64,000 bases of DNA from Skeletonema tropicum. Taxonomy: Eukaryota; Bacillariophyta; Thalassiosirophyceae; Thalassiosirales; Thalassiosiraceae. Position numbers and translations under genes: made by a program. How positions within the stretch are numbered: the first letter of the stretch is position 1; every line of letters begins with the position of its first letter. This document shows, piece by piece, positions 45,676 through 56,787 of the stretch. The DNA is taken from assembly GCA_037178625.1 (NCBI GenBank), contig CM074127.1, positions 3,596,001 to 3,660,000 of the forward strand, read 5' to 3'. The notes under the pieces were generated by a model. The model was given only the letters and a program-made list of their open reading frames with translations, did not search any database and was not told the DNA's origin.

Positions 45676-47500
45676 ATGAGATTCTTTCCTACAGTAATAG
45701 CCGCCGTTTCATCACTATCCTACCGTTCATCGGTGACTTTGTCATACCGACGACATGGTATAGCATTTCTCAAGCCATCGCCATCACCTTCAGGGTGGTG
45801 CGTCGTCAACATTAGCAGCTGCAGCAATCCTACCTCCTCGATACCCTGCTTCATCTTCTCTGAAGGCAACATCATCGGACACTACAGCAAGCGCAAGCGA
45901 TACTGATGCTTCACTGAAGAAGAAGCCAGTCCCTACCATTCTACTTGCTGGATTTCTCGGTTCGGGAAAAACCTCTACTCTCAAACACTTGCTTGAAAAC
46001 AATGAAGGAATCAAAATAGGCACCATAGTGAATGATGTTGCATCTGTGAATATTGACGCAAAACTTATTTCAAATAGCGATTCAAATAATAGCAATCGTG
46101 TCGACTCGATGGCAGAGAGCGTGGTGGAACTTCAGAATGGATGTGCTTGCTGCTCTCTTGCAGATGAGCTGTTCACATCTGTAGAACGCCTGACCGAGGG
46201 AGGGAAGCGAGAATTGGATGCTATTGTTGTAGAACTCAGTGGAGTGGCTGATCCAGTCGCAGTGCGTGATAACTGGGAACAGGCAAAGATACGGGGACAT
46301 CCTGCGACACAATTGGCCGATCTGCAGCGGACGGTGACATTAGTGGATTCGAGTACGTTCGGAACCGATTGGATGACATATGATGTTGCAGGTGAACGAG
46401 AATCGTGGATAGAACCGGGGGACGAGTGTTCTGCGATACGGAAAGTGCCAGAACTACTCGCCGAGCAAGTTGAAGCAGCTCAATTATTATTGATCAACAA
46501 AATCGATTTGGCCGGCGAGAATCAAGCCAAGGTTGCTAGTGGCTTAGCAAGAGGGATGAACGAAAATGCATCTATCATGGAAGTGGAGTTTGGAAAAGTC
46601 GACGCGAAGGAACTGTTAGGGAAAGCATTTGGAAGCGCCGTCGATATCTCCCACGATCATAGTCATCACGATCACTCCTCTGAATGCAATGAACCAGCGT
46701 GCACGGACGAATCTCACAGCCACTCACACGATCACACATCTGATTGCTCTGATCCAGAATGCACCGACACTAGCCACAGCCACTCTCATGAACACTCATC
46801 TGACTGTTCCGACCCAGAATGCACAGACGTAAGCCACAGCCACTCTCATGAACACACTTCTGATTGTTCCGACCCAGAATGCACAGATACAAGCCACAGC
46901 CACTCTCATGACCATGGCATTCAGACTGATGCTGCAGATCATCTTGGCATTTCAAGCTTCGTTTATAGTGCTTCTACGCCATTCAACTCACAACGTCTTC
47001 TTGCACTCTTGAACAGGTGGCCTATACCTATCAAAGATACTTTAGACTTCGACACGGTCGCGAGCCTAGGCGAAGACGATATAGATGACGCTGTAGAAAA
47101 TAAGGCATTTGTAGGTGTGCTTAGGAGCAAGGGGTTTTGTTGGATGGCACCAACCAATTGGTCTAACTCAGCAGGGAATGATGTGTGGCGTCACCAAACT
47201 GCAATGTACTGGAGTCATGCTGGAAAGCACTTTGGCATCACTGCAGCTGGAAAGTGGTGGGGGTGTCTCACGAAGGAACAAATCAAACCATATTTTGCAA
47301 ATAATATGAAAGAATATGATCGAATCATGAGTGAAGATTGGGTGTCCGAAGAATGGGGAGATCGTAGACAGGAGCTAGTTTTCATTGGAACCAAACTTGA
47401 TGAAGCAAAAATCCGTGCTTCATTGGACGCTTGCTTGTGTACCGCAGATGAAATGGAGGTTTATAGAGCGCAAGTTAGAAACATCTTGGAGGCTTCCTGA
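45676..47500 (+). CDS. CobW/COG0523 (ZNG1/CBWD-like) metallochaperone GTPase with His/Cys-repeat insert
   Basis: Start at the ATG 45676; the first about 40 residues (MRFFPTVIAAVSSLSYR...) look like an organelle-targeting or secretory leader. The frame then shifts by one base in a GGG run (45793-45795), cured by dropping one G. Walker A is GFLGSGKTST, the metal site is NGCACCSL (CxCC), and the guanine motif is LLINKIDLAG. After the GTPase domain comes a metal-rich insert of four 20-residue units (about 46660-46919). A CobW C-terminal domain follows, with SKGFCWMAPTNW and AAGKWWGC. The family hands zinc or other metals to client enzymes, using GTP. The His/Cys insert probably buffers or senses metal. 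Convergent with the CBS gene. Confidence 0.88.
46662..46919 (+). repeat. Four 60-bp repeats coding a His/Cys metal-binding unit
   Basis: In-frame repeats encode four units like SDCSDPECTDTSHSHSHEH, each with two cysteines, several acidic residues and an HSHSH cluster. The first unit is diverged (SSECNEPACTDESHSHSHDH); units 2-4 are nearly identical, which suggests recent expansion. Confidence 0.9.
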
Positions 47501-47709
47501 CCATCTAGTTTTGATCACAATAAGTACTAGAGCTCAACAACTCATTTGTCTTAACTTAATCTGTTTACCAAAGAAACTCTGACATCTTTGTCTTGCAGCC
47601 TTTTCTTATCAGAGCGACACGTTTACTTGTTATGAAGGTAAAATTGAATATTATAACAGATCTTGGTAATGTACAATGTCGATTGTTTTCATCGACTCGG
47701 CCCCTAAAC

Positions 47710-48945
47710 TCATTCCCCGCCTTTCTCGATGAAGAACTTGATGATATCAGCAAAACTGACAACCCCAACAGGTTTCATATCTTCATCCACAACAAACACT
47801 CTATGATAACCCGTCTTGGCAAGCAGGTTCACAACATGTGCAACAGTTGCATCCTCGTGAACATGGCAAGATGGGTACTTGTCATTCTGCATCAGTTGAC
47901 TCTGTCGAACACGAGCCAAATAGCTTAATATGTCCATATCCATGTTTGTTCGTCCTGCATCCATTACTGCGTTTTTTATATCCCTTGCGGAAGTGTTGCC
48001 AATCAATTTTCCATCCTCATCTACAACAGCAATGCCACTGAGCCTGTGGGAATCTAAAAGTTCAAAGGCGTCTGACGCACTGGCATCATCAGCAATCTTT
48101 ACCACATCTTTCTTGTACTCGAGACCAGCATCGGCCATCTTCACGTCAAGAGATCCAGGAGGGCACTTGTTCGCAATGAATGCAACTAGGCCTGATTGCG
48201 AAATGATACCAATACAAGCGTTCTTACCAGACGACAAATCAGTGATTGGAACTCGATGTTTCTGACGACATGCTAGAATTTTGCAAACATCCAATAGCGA
48301 GGAATCTTTCGTCATAAACGGTGTCATTGGGTTCCTCGCAGCGAGATATGATACCGTGACACCTCCAGGAGCTGGAGGCTTTGAGTTGATCTTAATGTGT
48401 TGCAACGCTTTGGCAATAAGTTCTCGTCGCGTCTTGTGGTCATCAATATGAATGTCAACATCATTGACCATATGTGTGTCTTCACCAGGATCATGATGAT
48501 GACCTCCCATGGCTACAAACTCTCTGTGGGCGGCTATAACACAAGAAAGAATATCGCGAGCGTCAAACATCCCGATGTATGTTTCTGTTTCTGCGTTGTA
48601 GACAGGGGCGCCCATACTTTAATGAAATGAGTCGCATATGTACAAGATGTGATTTGCAAGTGTGAGTCGAAGAACAACTACACATCACTAACGAGCAATT
48701 GCAGAGCAAATGAACCATACTCACATATTGCATTCCCAAAGTAGAGTTGAAGCCTCAAGAGGTGTCATTTTTGAATCGATTACAATTACTGCAGGGTGCT
48801 CATCCATCTTCGAAGAATTGACACTGATTCGGCTCACACTTCTGTTCCTTTCGAGGGCCTTTTTGCGTATGCTGAAATTCATCACATCTTCAGCATTGTG
48901 TGATTTCACCACTTTCAGTAGAGTGGCTGCGCTTTTGTTGCTCAT
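47710..48945 (-). CDS. Four-CBS-domain protein, AMPK-gamma/SNF4-like
   Basis: Two exons, 48945-48725 and 48616-47710, with a 108-bp GT-AG intron (48617-48724). They give 375 residues in frame; the junction reads WECNIMGAPVYNAET. Four CBS motifs are visible: GMFDARDILSCVIAA, VPITDLSSGKNACIGIISQS, LSGIAVVDEDGKLIGNTSAR and HRVFVVDEDMKPVGVVSFAD. Paired CBS domains form Bateman modules that bind adenine nucleotides; four CBS in one chain resembles the energy-sensing gamma subunit of AMPK/SnRK1. No kinase or transporter domain is attached, so it may be a gamma-like subunit or an independent regulator. I start at the ATG, not the upstream GTG. Confidence 0.82.
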
Positions 48946-49384
48946 TATTGTTTTCACTGTGTAGGTCTAAGTATCTGCTCTTTATGAAGCAAATCAATGA
49001 GCAAACCTCTCCTGCACCCTGCTACCTGCACCCTGCACCCATGCATTCAAGAATCGTCACCGATGAGAAGCCCAAGCCAAACAACTGCACCCAAACAATG
49101 CATGCAGGATGGCAGGTGGCAGGTGCCAGGTGCTCTAAAAATCACAAGATGGCGAGCCCCTAAATCAAGCTGTTCAGTGCCAGAAAGAGAACACACGAAT
49201 TTAGTAAAGATTCTCAGTACTATTCCTTCCGTAGGGTTTCGCGCAAAATCTTGGATTCATTCCAGCCGCAAAATTGCCAAAGATCCTGAATCGATCTCAA
49301 CACCTCCGGAACTGATCCAACGGCCACAAACACAAAGCCGTCATAATTTTTATCCACCAGTAATTGTCATTTACTACCATCATC
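48946..49384. other. Divergent intergenic region upstream of GAPDH
   Basis: 439 bp between the CBS gene (-) and GAPDH (+). It contains short direct repeats (ctgcaccctg near 49011-49040; caggtggcaggtgccaggtg near 49112-49131) but no frame or RNA I can support. Confidence 0.4.
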
Positions 49385-50713
<1,329 letters not shown>

Positions 50714-51172
50714 ACGCGCAGCTAGAAGTCGGACAGAAAATTTTCTCTTAAATAATAACAGTTAATTGTGTACAGTCTTGGATTGCAAATTCTAATATTT
50801 AGCTGGAAAAGATCCATGAATTAGTTTGTTCGAGCAAGCATAGGTACTTCGCTTATCATTATGTCAAAGTCGTCCTTGGGATTTGGGATCACAAACGAGA
50901 AGTTTCATCAACTCTGTCTGCTCAAACCATCTCAGCTACATTACATACAATAGCTTGGCTGGGCGGGGTTGATTGGGTTTGTGCCGTTTTGAGGAAGATT
51001 GAGAGAGCGCCCGCCCCCTATCCCGAATCTCTGACCCCACGACGCGTGCGTGTTCGCTGACTAACAAACCTCCCGCTGCTCTGACACCATGGTGGAAAGT
51101 TGAAAGTTAATGGGTGCCCACAACAGTATTGAATTTCCTTCATAAAAGCGTCTCACTATACAGTTTTCAACG
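50714..51172. other. Intergenic region between GAPDH and FKBP genes
   Basis: 459 bp carrying the GAPDH 3' flank and the FKBP promoter. A TATA-like cataaaag sits about 30 bp before the FKBP start codon. No other feature is seen. Confidence 0.35.
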
Positions 51173-51863
51173 ATGAAGTCCACCTGCATCTTCCTCTCCC
51201 TCCTCGCTCCCTCTGCGGCATTTGTTGCCCCTTCAGCGTCACAGTCATCCACACGTTTATCTGCTCAAGCATCTTCCAGAGCCGATTTTCTCCGCGAAGT
51301 TACCACTGCCGTAGTCGGTGTCACAGCTGCTGCTGTTGTTCAGCAACCACTTCCTGCATTTGCTGATGAGACTCTTCCATCTGGTGTTGCCATCAAGGTT
51401 GTCAAGAATGGAGAAGGACCAAAGCCAGAAATCGGAGAACTTGCTGCTATTCGATTCAATTCTTTTGCTGGAGAAAATAAGATCGATGATGTCTTCGGCA
51501 CACCAGAGCCTTACTATACACGAATTGGAAGTGGTGGTTTGATTAAAGGCGTAGAGGAGGTTCTTCCCAAGATGAGAGTTGGCGACAGATGGGTTCTCAC
51601 TATTCCTGTAAGTTGAATTGAATGCACACATCTTGTGCACATCGACCTTTGTCTTGTTGAAATTGAAATTGAATTTGCTCATCTGCGTTTCTTGATTCCA
51701 ACTCATGGAAATGAAGGGAAACCTCGCCTTCGGTGCGAAGGGACGTCCTGCCTCGGCTGGAAAGCCTCGTATTCCTGCAAATGCCGAAATTCTATTTGAG
51801 GTAGAGATGGTTGGATTGCCTGGCAAGGAACAAGAATTGATTGAATTGATCGGAGATGATTAA
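51173..51863 (+). CDS. FKBP-type peptidyl-prolyl isomerase, plastid/thylakoid lumen
   Basis: Two exons, 51173-51607 and 51717-51863, with a 109-bp GT-AG intron, total 193 residues. The leader is tripartite: a signal peptide (MKSTCIFLSLLAPSAA), an Ala-Phe plastid junction (AAFVAPSAS), then a hydrophobic lumenal signal (TTAVVGVTAAAVVQQPLPAFA) before DETLPSG. The mature domain has FKBP features (IGELAAIRFNSFAG, GSGGLIKGVEEVLPKMRVGD, then RWVLTIP spliced to GNLAFGAKGRP). FKBPs catalyse prolyl isomerisation and often assist photosystem assembly. Active-site aromatics differ from canonical FKBP12, as in many lumenal members, so catalysis is unproven. Confidence 0.85.
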
Positions 51864-52912
51864 GCATATGATGGGAAGCAATTAAGATGATGTGATAAAG
51901 CTGGCTAGGGGTGGGGTTTAGACCATGTTCAAAAGGAGCGTGATGCCAACTAAAGTCACTACAAATATTTAAAGAAATGAATTTCTGTGGAGAAACGTTC
52001 TGTATCCATACGCTGCATAACTAACTTGCCACATCAAATTGTAAATTGCTTCTGCGAATGGGCTTGATCATTCATCGCTTTATGGTCCTTTGTAGTTGTA
52101 CACAGACCCCATCACATTATTTTGTCACCTTTAGCTTGTGTTTATTACAAAGGTTACACGATACCTCTTGAACCAAGCCGATCAACCAAGTGCCCTCGGC
52201 TATAAGCCTGACCCGCCAAAACCTTCAGAGGAACAAAACCATTTTTTCACACACACCCACCATGGTAACTTGGCCGTAGGGAGATCGATAGGCTGGCACA
52301 TGTACTCTACTTTATGTCGGAAACGACGATAGGATCGTTTTCGGCTATATCTCACGATGTTAAATCTTGTTCATTTAGTTTGGGTTCCATCAGCCCTACG
52401 AGAAACAGTGATTCCATTGTAAGCTAGAGTTTGTTAGCCAAATTTGTCCAGTAATTACTATGGGCCGACAAAAATGCTTATCTTGGCGAGGAAATAAGAT
52501 ATTTATATGATTCTTTCATACGCAAGACCCGCACGAACACACTCGAAAGGGCTGTATCATTGGTTCTGTCTATATCTTGTCCATAGTGGAAATAAAATTC
52601 GGGGCTAGTTAGTAGGTACGGCCGCCATGGTGGAGGTGTCTAAAAAAAGGTTTTGTTCCTCTGAGACGGGCGAAAGACAGGCTTATTCTTGGGAATAATG
52701 AGGTGTTAGGAGCTACGTCGAATTTGAGGAATTTCACAAAAATCCCGTATCTTGACTCCAGCTGTCCACTCAGCCACCTGCGTGCAAGAATTCTTCTTCT
52801 GAGATCTTCAAAATGACACGTCAAACACACCCCTATCAGCTGCAAAAATAAAATCATAAACCCGAACAACAACGAGACAATATCAATAGAGCATTAAGTA
52901 GAAGTAGAAGCC
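51864..52912. other. Long intergenic region, no gene seen
   Basis: 1,049 bp with only short frames (up to 87 codons) lacking protein-like composition. No repeat or RNA gene stands out. The right end is presumably the promoter of the ApaG gene. Confidence 0.4.
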
Positions 52913-55379
52913 ATGAAGCCATCTCCATCAGCCTTGGGATTTCTCCTCACCTCCTGCTTTTCTGGCAGTGCCGTTGCATTCACGCCTTCCTCCCTTCGTT
53001 TCGCCGGAGTACGCAATAGCATCAATGAGCATAAAACTTCCCATCCTGTCATTGGCTGTTCCTCGAACAGCTCAACATCGCTGTGTATGGTTGGCGGAGG
53101 AATGATTGAGCGTCCACCAGGTGGAGATGAATCATCTGGAGACAGTGGTGATTCTGATGACGCTGATGAAAGCGCTGGCCAAACATCCAAATACTCGTCC
53201 TCTGGTATGTCTCTTGGTGCAGAGGAGGAAAGACTTTTGGCCAAATTGGGCGGCGTGGATAATATCGATCCGTGGAATCCTAATCCATACATCAAGCCCC
53301 GGCCAGGCAAGTATGGCTGGACAGATACTAACGTAAGCGCTGCAGAAAGCTTATCTTACGATGTAAAGCAGGATATGACATCGAGTGAGCGTGACGAAAA
53401 TCTTCAAATTATCCGCCGCTTACGTCAAGACGATATCCCACTCTTGACACGCACTGGAGATAACCTTGGTGCAGCTGAGGCTTGTCGCTGATGCTGATGC
53501 TCGCGAGGCAGCTGATCCATGGTATGGTCTCAATGAACGTTTGGGCGATGCCATCAAGTATGGAACCGAAGATGTTGATACCTTGCGCAATTTGATTGAG
53601 CAAGTGGGGGGTCCACCCCCAATGCTTGCCAAATATGCCTCACACCCAAGGGGATATGTGGTACGATCTGAAATTATTGGAATGAATTTATCCAATCAAC
53701 GCCTTGAGAAGATGATCGACCGACGTGAATCTGGATTGGATAGTGAGGAGAATGAGAAACGCCGTCAGGAAGCTGTACGCAAGCAAATGAAAAACTTGGA
53801 AAACCCCACAACCTATGAAGATGAGGTTGCTGAGATTCGCGAGTTGAATAGGCAGCGTCAAGAGGAATATTATCGGGGTATCATGGAACGTGAAGCTGGT
53901 GGAGGATACGCCAAGTACTTTGAAGAGGAAAAGAAGGATTACGATAAGAAACGTGAAGAGTTGCTGAAGAGATTAGGTAGCGATGAGCCTGAATATTCAG
54001 AAGTCACCGGAGAGTTTTTGGATGGTACAATGAAGAACTTTGTTGCCGACTTGAAACGTATCAACAACTTATTTGACGACGACGATGATGATGACGAGGG
54101 TGGCTTGTTATTTGACGAGGGAGGTGATTATGGTGATGGCAAGTTTGCCGAACAGCCCATGTCCAAAGCTGCACAGGCCCGTGCCGAGGCCATGAAGAAT
54201 GATGGCTCAGGACGTCCTCGTCTTCCTGGCGATGCTGACGTTACCAAGGGGGAGCTTGATGCCGACATCGAAATCAACGAGGCTTCATCTGCCACTACTG
54301 GACCTTTGACCGTGGAAGTTTCATCTGCCTACAACACAGAAAACTCTGACCCTCCAATGAGGAAGCATTGCTTCCAGTACACTGTTCGTATCACCAACAA
54401 TTCCGACACTGACACTGTGCAGTTGTTGTCACGAAGATTTGAAATTCAGACTGTCGGAAGTAGTATGAAGGATGTTGTGCAGGGTGAGGGTGTCACTGGG
54501 CGCCAACCAGTACTCCAGCCAGGTGAAGTTTTTGAATACACCTCTACAGCACCTCTCTCCGTCCGTCCTATCGGCACAACAGAAATTGCCGCGAGAATGT
54601 CTGGAGAATACCGTTATTGCATCCTTCAGGATGGCCAGGACAAGGCCACTGATGAGCAGATCAACAAAGGTCAGGGTGAGGCTGGGGCTGCATTGGCCAC
54701 TTTTCACTTTGTATTCCCTGAGGAACAACGGGTGAAACCTGTCCGCCCATCTGATGACGATGATGACGAAGAAGATGAGGATTCCAGTGTCAAGACAACT
54801 ACAGTTGCTTCCAGGGCAGCAGCACCAGCATCGACTCCTCCAGCGGCCACGGACGCCGCTGCTACTCCTTCATCTCCTGCCTCATCTTTGCCTGGTGAAC
54901 CTGATATGACTTCTGGGAACATCTCTACCTCAACACCTCCAAATGACTCATCCGATACTCTCACTTCTGACGTACGTGTTGTTGTCACTTCAACCTACCG
55001 CCCAGAACGTTCCGATGCTACACTCGATAAGCACTGCTTCGCCTACAATGTCCGTATCACAAATGAATCTCCAAACGATCAATCAATTCAGTTGGTATCA
55101 AGACGATTTGAAATCCAAACTGTGGGTAGCTCTAACAAGGATGTCGTTCAGGGTCCAGGTGTGACAGGTCGCCAACCCGTCTTGAAACCTGGAGAAAGCT
55201 TTGAGTACACTTCCACTGCACCATTGAGCGTTCGACCCATGTTGGATAAGACACAAGTAGTAGCAAGAATGAGCGGTGAATACAATTTTGTCCTATTGGG
55301 AGAGGATGGAAAGACACCAGTATCTAGCACTCCTTTGAAAGCAGAGTTGGGATCATTCCATTTCATTTTGCCAGAGTAA
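52913..55379 (+). CDS. Plastid-targeted protein with two ApaG domains
   Basis: ATG at 52913. A signal peptide (LGFLLTSCFSGSAVA) is followed by F-TPSSLRF, the Ala-Phe plastid motif. An acidic, Ser-rich stretch comes next. The frame shifts by one base near 53468; dropping one G in ccttggtgc continues smoothly into VQLRLVADADAREAADPWYG. The middle is a charged, helical region. Two ApaG (DUF525) domains follow, at about 54300-54720 and 54965-55375, both with QLLSRRFEIQTVGSS-like and VTGRQPVLxPGExFEYTSTA motifs and a MSGEY strand. They are separated by an Ala/Pro/Ser linker. ApaG folds are Ig-like and in eukaryotes occur in F-box and POLDIP2-type proteins. The function in plastids is unknown. Confidence 0.82.
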
Positions 55380-55535
55380 ACTGGCTCTTGCCTTTATCTC
55401 CTGAGCGCTTGGGGCTAGTTGCTCAAACTCCTTTAGACTGTAATGTTTAGATTCATTTGTTATTGAACACTTTTTACTCTACTGCCAACCTTATCTCTAT
55501 TATTAAACTCTGCTAAATACTAATTTGCTTCTTTG

Positions 55536-56189
55536 CTATGTTGTCTTCATATCACTCAAACCAAACCTGTTATCCTCTTCTCGAGACCGGCGGTATTCTT
55601 CAATTGTTATTCTATCATCATCTATTAAGGATTGATCTGTTTGCTGCACAAATGATTGCCCATCCTCTGTAATTGGTCCTACAAAGCTGTTAGATAGTGG
55701 GTCCGTAATGATTAAAGTAAAAGGAAGCCGACTTCCCTCTGCCATATGTTTCAACTCGCACAAGAACTTGTCAAGTTTGTCGTGTTTTGCAGAGATATCT
55801 CCGTCTCTAGATGCAAAAGGACTTGCCTGCTTCAACCCATCATGAACTTTCATTAACAATCCCTCTACAGTAGTAAACAGCCCCAATCCTGACTCGTTCA
55901 GTTCAAAATCTATTTCTGGAATGGCAACACAAGCAGTGTCACTCTTAACAACACCTCTAGACATGTCACGTGTAGTTTCTGCCCTCAGTGTTATTTTTGT
56001 ACCATGTGATGCAATCTCTCCACCTCCTTTCACCTCATTTGATTTGTATCCACAATTTTCACATGTCAAAGACATGATGATGACTTCCTTGAAGTGAGGT
56101 ATGTTCATTACACACATGTCCGTCTCGGAAGATGTACCGCACGAAGGACATGTGGTTGGGAATTTTATCACTGCTTCTTCATTCTCCAT
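55536..56189 (-). CDS. ZPR1 zinc-finger protein, half-length (single domain)
   Basis: 217 residues from the ATG at 56189. It holds one ZPR1 C4 zinc finger (CPSCG, then LTCENCGYKSNEVKGGG) and the following beta-domain (TKITLRAETTRDMSRGVVKSD, ACVAIPEIDFEL). It ends FGLSDMKTT, like the C-terminus of canonical ZPR1. Eukaryotic ZPR1 normally has two such halves in about 450 residues and acts as an eEF1A-folding chaperone; archaeal homologues have one. This sequence matches the second half (MNIPHFKEVIIMSLTC). No first half is visible in the 600 bp upstream. Either a true single-domain form or an incomplete model with a distant exon. Confidence 0.8.
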   Translation of the reverse strand: MENEEAVIKFPTTCPSCGTSSETDMCVMNIPHFKEVIIMSLTCENCGYKSNEVKGGGEIASHGTKITLRAETTRDMSRGVVKSDTACVAIPEIDFELNESGLGLFTTVEGLLMKVHDGLKQASPFASRDGDISAKHDKLDKFLCELKHMAEGSRLPFTLIITDPLSNSFVGPITEDGQSFVQQTDQSLIDDDRITIEEYRRSREEDNRFGLSDMKTT

Positions 56190-56787
56190 TATCCAGAGCT
56201 ACGCTACTGCAATTGTTTGAAGAACCTAACTGTAAACTGTAAACTGACACATGCCACTCTCTGCCGATTTGCCACCGACGCGTGCCATCATTCAATCCAT
56301 AAGTAAGTAGGTAGGAGTAGCACACATCATCCTTTATTTTCTTGGAAGGTTTTCCCACCAGGGTCGGAGGGAAGTTTTCACGAAACACACACATTCGGCA
56401 CCTGACTAAACTATCACGAAACACACACACTGGCGCACGACAGCCTTCATGCGTTTTCTTTGGAAGTATTTTGACCGTTGGCATTGGCATTTTCCGACAC
56501 TCTGTCGCTAACTCGCAGCATTCGCCCCTCCCTGATAATGTGAGAACTAGCTAACGTGAGAATCGACGAAAATATGACAACTACTCCCTCCAAAGGCAAC
56601 TGAACCAATACTTTACTACTTAGTCAAGACCCATCGGGATTACTTTCCAGCTTGGAGTATTGTAGTGTTTTTAGTTTCCATTGAATTCTGCGCCGCCGTG
56701 GCTGCCTGTGGAAATTTTAAGCATATAATTTTGTCGATAGCATTTTGTGAGAAAGAGCGGCTTTCTACCTTTCGAAACACCGTTACA
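56190..56787. other. Divergent intergenic region between ZPR1 and exchanger genes
   Basis: 598 bp. It contains a 16-bp direct repeat (tcacgaaacacacaca at about 56378 and 56414). Frames on either strand are short, and the open stretch before 56788 has only a GTG start. Confidence 0.4.

Noticed and set aside
56179..56490. 103-codon minus frame upstream of ZPR1 as the missing first half
   Set aside because: It contains no ZPR1 finger spacing or conserved motif and is in low-complexity intergenic sequence.
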